Below, in pieces: positions 61,217 to 64,000 of a stretch of 64,000 nt of DNA; the stretch's first letter is position 1, and each line of letters starts with the position of its first letter. Both the position numbers and the translations under genes were made by a program. Source of the stretch: Cymbidium sinense (lineage: Eukaryota > Streptophyta > Magnoliopsida > Asparagales > Orchidaceae). A model generated the notes under the pieces. The model ran no database searches, had not been told where the DNA came from, and was given only the letters and a program-made list of their open reading frames with translations. The stretch is from assembly GCA_021442155.1 (NCBI GenBank), contig CM038220.1, positions 80,776,897 to 80,840,896 of the forward strand, written 5' to 3'.

Positions 61217-63294
61217 TGAGACTATAGCACCCAAGAGGTGAATTGGGTAATATTAAAATTTTCAAAACTTAAATTTTAATTTTTAAATAGAAAATTAGAT
61301 TTTGATTTTATAATGATAAGATATAATTCTAAATGCAGCAAAAATAAAAATACAATAAAGTAAATAGAGACAAGAGGCACATTTTTTTATGGTTGGCCAA
61401 AAGCCCCTCGTCCTAGCCTCCCACTAGGAATCCACTAAATGAAAATGGTTTACAAAAAGTACTCTCCTATAATGGGGCGAGTACAACCCTACAACAATAT
61501 GTACTCTCCTACAAAGGGGCGAGTACAACCCCAAAATAAATTTTACAACACAAAAAAAATACAAAATAATAAATTTTGATAAAAGTAAATCTCTCACAAA
61601 TATACCAAGAAATCAAATTCAAAAGTGATCTCACAACTTATAAATGATCACTTTATAAAATTTGGCAAGCAAAATGCTCACTTAATAAAATAAATATCTT
61701 AAAGTGATCTTACTAGGATGTTTAAGTTATTATAATTTTTAGAATAATACAAAATGATTTCAAAATAAATTCACAATATTCTTTTTCATGATAAAATAAA
61801 TTTCAGCAAAGGTAATTTTTTTTTTTAACCAAAAGATTCTTTCAATTAATGCTAATGATCACAAAATAAAAAAAATAAGTATATGATAGATCTAAGTTGG
61901 CTAGTAAGCAATTAAAAAAAAGATCTAGAAAATATGAAAATAATTTCAGCACAATAATTTATTTTAAAATGCTTAAAATAGATCTAAGAATAAATGATCT
62001 TTCAAAATAAGACCAAAGAAGAAATATTTCAAGAAACCAAAAGAAATTTGTAGGAAGCTAAAATTTCAGCAAGTTGAAATAGATCTACAAATTATCACAA
62101 GAGTTTTCACAAAAAAAATGATTGAGAAACTTTGATGTGAAAACCAATGTTCAAAGACTAATCCACCAAAAGTATAAATTAGAAAGAAGAAATAGATGGT
62201 GAAAATAGCATGAACAACTAAGTATTAAGATCAAGAAAACAAACTCAAGTAATTTAAAAGGCTTGCTTAGTTGAAGATGTTGAAGCTTCCAAACCAAGGA
62301 TTTGATCTTGCAATATTTGGAGAACACTTGGAAGAACATTTAAGAGATTTTCTCTTAGATTTGCTGGAGAGATTTTGAATTTTGAATGAGGGATGCTTTC
62401 ATGAAGAGAATGAGGGCTATTTATAGGCAAGAAGGTCATTTAAAAAATTATTTCAAAAGAAATATATTATACAACCTCATGTTATGTGATAATTTAATAT
62501 TCAATAAAAATATAATTTATATTAAACAAATATTAAATTTAGCAGCAAAATTCGGCTATTCACATGGGAAAGTCAAAAGTAATCAAATGTAGCTCTTAAT
62601 ATATTCAAAGCATGTAGCATGCATCCATTATTAAAATCAAGTAATGTTTAAAAATCATAATAAATTCAATTTTAATGCAAAGTGGGTCATGTAACCACTT
62701 ATTTTAAAGGAAAAAATCCAAGGAATCCATGGAGATAAAATCAGATATGAATTCTTTGATTAAACAATGACTTTGGCTAAAATACAAAATTTTATATATT
62801 TTGTTAATTTTGACATGTGATATTTAAAATTATGATATAATTTATATATAATCATAATATATGTTAGTTATCATATAACCAGTAAATTAAATTAAAATAT
62901 AATTATATTAAGTAAATAAAATAATTATACTTAATAGTTATGATCATTTATTACTTTGACAATTTTATTGCTATGTAGAAAAAACATATAATTGAATGTT
63001 AATTAAATAAAGATTTATACAAATTAACCTCATTAAAATAGTATGTTAGTTGTGAGCAAATTGATTCATGCCAAGAACTCATATGAATAGTCATATAACC
63101 TAAAATCATGAGCTTCACATTATCCCTTTCATTCTTTTATTCTTGCAATTTCTTAACAATTTGTGAGATGTATTGGATATGTAATTAGCAATTGATATAT
63201 CTGAAACACATAAAAATATTCATTAGAACATCCAAGCATTTGTTTGTTATCATCAAAATTAATCAAATTGAACATGAGGCTAATTAAGCCAACA
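61217..63294 (-). repeat. Copia 5' LTR, shared with a second copy
   Basis: Same ends as the left LTR, TGAGAC to CCAACA. TATA box at 62417-62425 (minus). It is followed on the right not by host sequence but by the polypurine tract and pol end of another copy, so it serves as 5' LTR of one element and 3' LTR of the next. Confidence 0.88.
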
Positions 63295-64000
63295 ATCTCC
63301 CCTTTTGATGATGACAAACTAATGTTGGGTATTGATTTTGATGAAGGTGCAAATTGACCTTTCATCATAGTTTTGAAAGAAATTCTATTAAAAAAATTTT
63401 GCATATGAGATGAATAATGTTGCTCCCCTAAATGTATGCATTAAATAGACTTAATATTAACCAACATTTTACTCTTCTCCCCTTTTGACAACATCAAAAG
63501 TGAGAACAAACTACATACAATTTTAAATATTAGGATCTAACATTCCCCAATAAAATGATATTCTAATTCATATGCTTGGTTAGAGTCTTTGGATAGGATT
63601 TTAGTTAAACTAATAGCAGTATTGTCACATTGAACTAGAATGTGATCTTGCTTAATACCAAAATCTTCTAATTGTTGCTTTAACCAAAGGACTGAAACAG
63701 AACTAGCAAACTATGTACTCACCAGTGGATAAAGCAATTTTGTTTCTAGATGACCAAGACACAAGTGATGATCCTAAAAATGACATATGCCGATGTGCTT
63801 TTTCTATCTACTTTGCATCTGCAAAATCGCATCGAATAGGCAATCAAATCACATGATAAAGAATTTTTGGGATACCATAAACCTAACCTAGTAGTGCCTA
63901 TCAAATACCGAAGATGTGACTGCTATTAAATGAGATTCTTTGGGTTGGCCACGAGCACACAAACAAATAGCAAACATAATATCAGCCTACTAGCGACAAG
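63295..64000 (-). mobile_element. 3' end of a second, tandem copia copy
   Basis: Matches 56406-57090 base for base apart from small indels: polypurine tract (63295-63306), second box (about 63475-63490), and RNase H (63540 to the window end). The rest lies beyond base 64000. Confidence 0.85.

Larger units (their letters stand above)
54303..63294 (-). mobile_element. Ty1/copia Sirevirus (Maximus-type) element
   Basis: Full-length, frame-broken copia element on the minus strand. The 5' LTR is at 61217-63294, primer site 61200-61212, then gag, protease, integrase, RT and RNase H in copia order, polypurine tract next to 56406, and 3' LTR 54303-56405. LTRs begin TGTTGGC and end GTCTCA in element orientation. 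The LTR start, tRNA-iMet primer, doubled polypurine boxes and RT/gag wording match Sireviruses, a plant-only copia genus. No env-like frame lies between pol and the 3' LTR. It sits inside B's leader. Confidence 0.85.

Noticed and set aside
1..64000. Host protein-coding, tRNA or rRNA genes
   Set aside because: None could be supported; all coding-like sequence is explained by gypsy and copia remnants or LTRs.

Overview
The window is retrotransposon-only DNA from a large-genome flowering plant. I see no host gene, tRNA, rRNA or other cellular gene. Every recognisable coding remnant belongs either to a Ty3/gypsy family of the plant-specific Tat/Ogre type (no chromodomain, a second archaeal-type RNase H after the first, tRNA-Arg primer site) or to a Ty1/copia family of the plant-specific Sirevirus/Maximus type (tRNA-iMet primer site, duplicated polypurine boxes). 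The plant species cannot be told from these data.

Layout. (1) 1-8008: gypsy copy A on the minus strand, from its 3' non-coding tail (1-2612) through integrase, RNase H and RT to a truncated protease/gag region. (2) 8009-10551: the 3' tail and last part of the integrase gene of a second minus-strand copy, B. (3) 10552-46020: a giant plus-strand element C inserted in B's integrase gene, with a 5-bp target duplication (GGCGT/GGTGT). C has a 7.4-kb 5' LTR (10552-17940), a primer site at 17949, a structured leader (18477-19620), gag-pro-RT-RNase H-aRH-integrase, a 2.6-kb 3' tail and a 7.2-kb 3' LTR (to 46020). C's first RNase H is split by a 7.8-kb solo LTR of the same family in the opposite orientation (26427-34226, target duplication ATGGC/ATGAC). 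(4) 46021-54302: the rest of B, from integrase back to gag and leader. (5) 54303-64000: a minus-strand copia element inserted in B's leader (LTRs 54303-56405 and 61217-63294), followed by the 3' end of a second copia copy sharing the right LTR, so a tandem array that leaves the window.

Order of events read from the nesting: B first, C into B, solo-LTR parent into C, copia into B's leader. All coding regions are broken by stops and frameshifts, so all are annotated as pseudogenes.

The most interesting signal is in the leader between primer site and gag. C carries about 14 imperfect hairpins in a row and B about eight. Arm sequences differ from hairpin to hairpin, yet the two arms of each still pair, while the loop (TACYCAAAT-like) and spacing persist. 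Other notable signals are a dense TTGAC[C/T] cluster in the giant LTR, a hairpin just downstream of a conserved TATA-like box, and stop codons produced side by side by C-to-T type changes.
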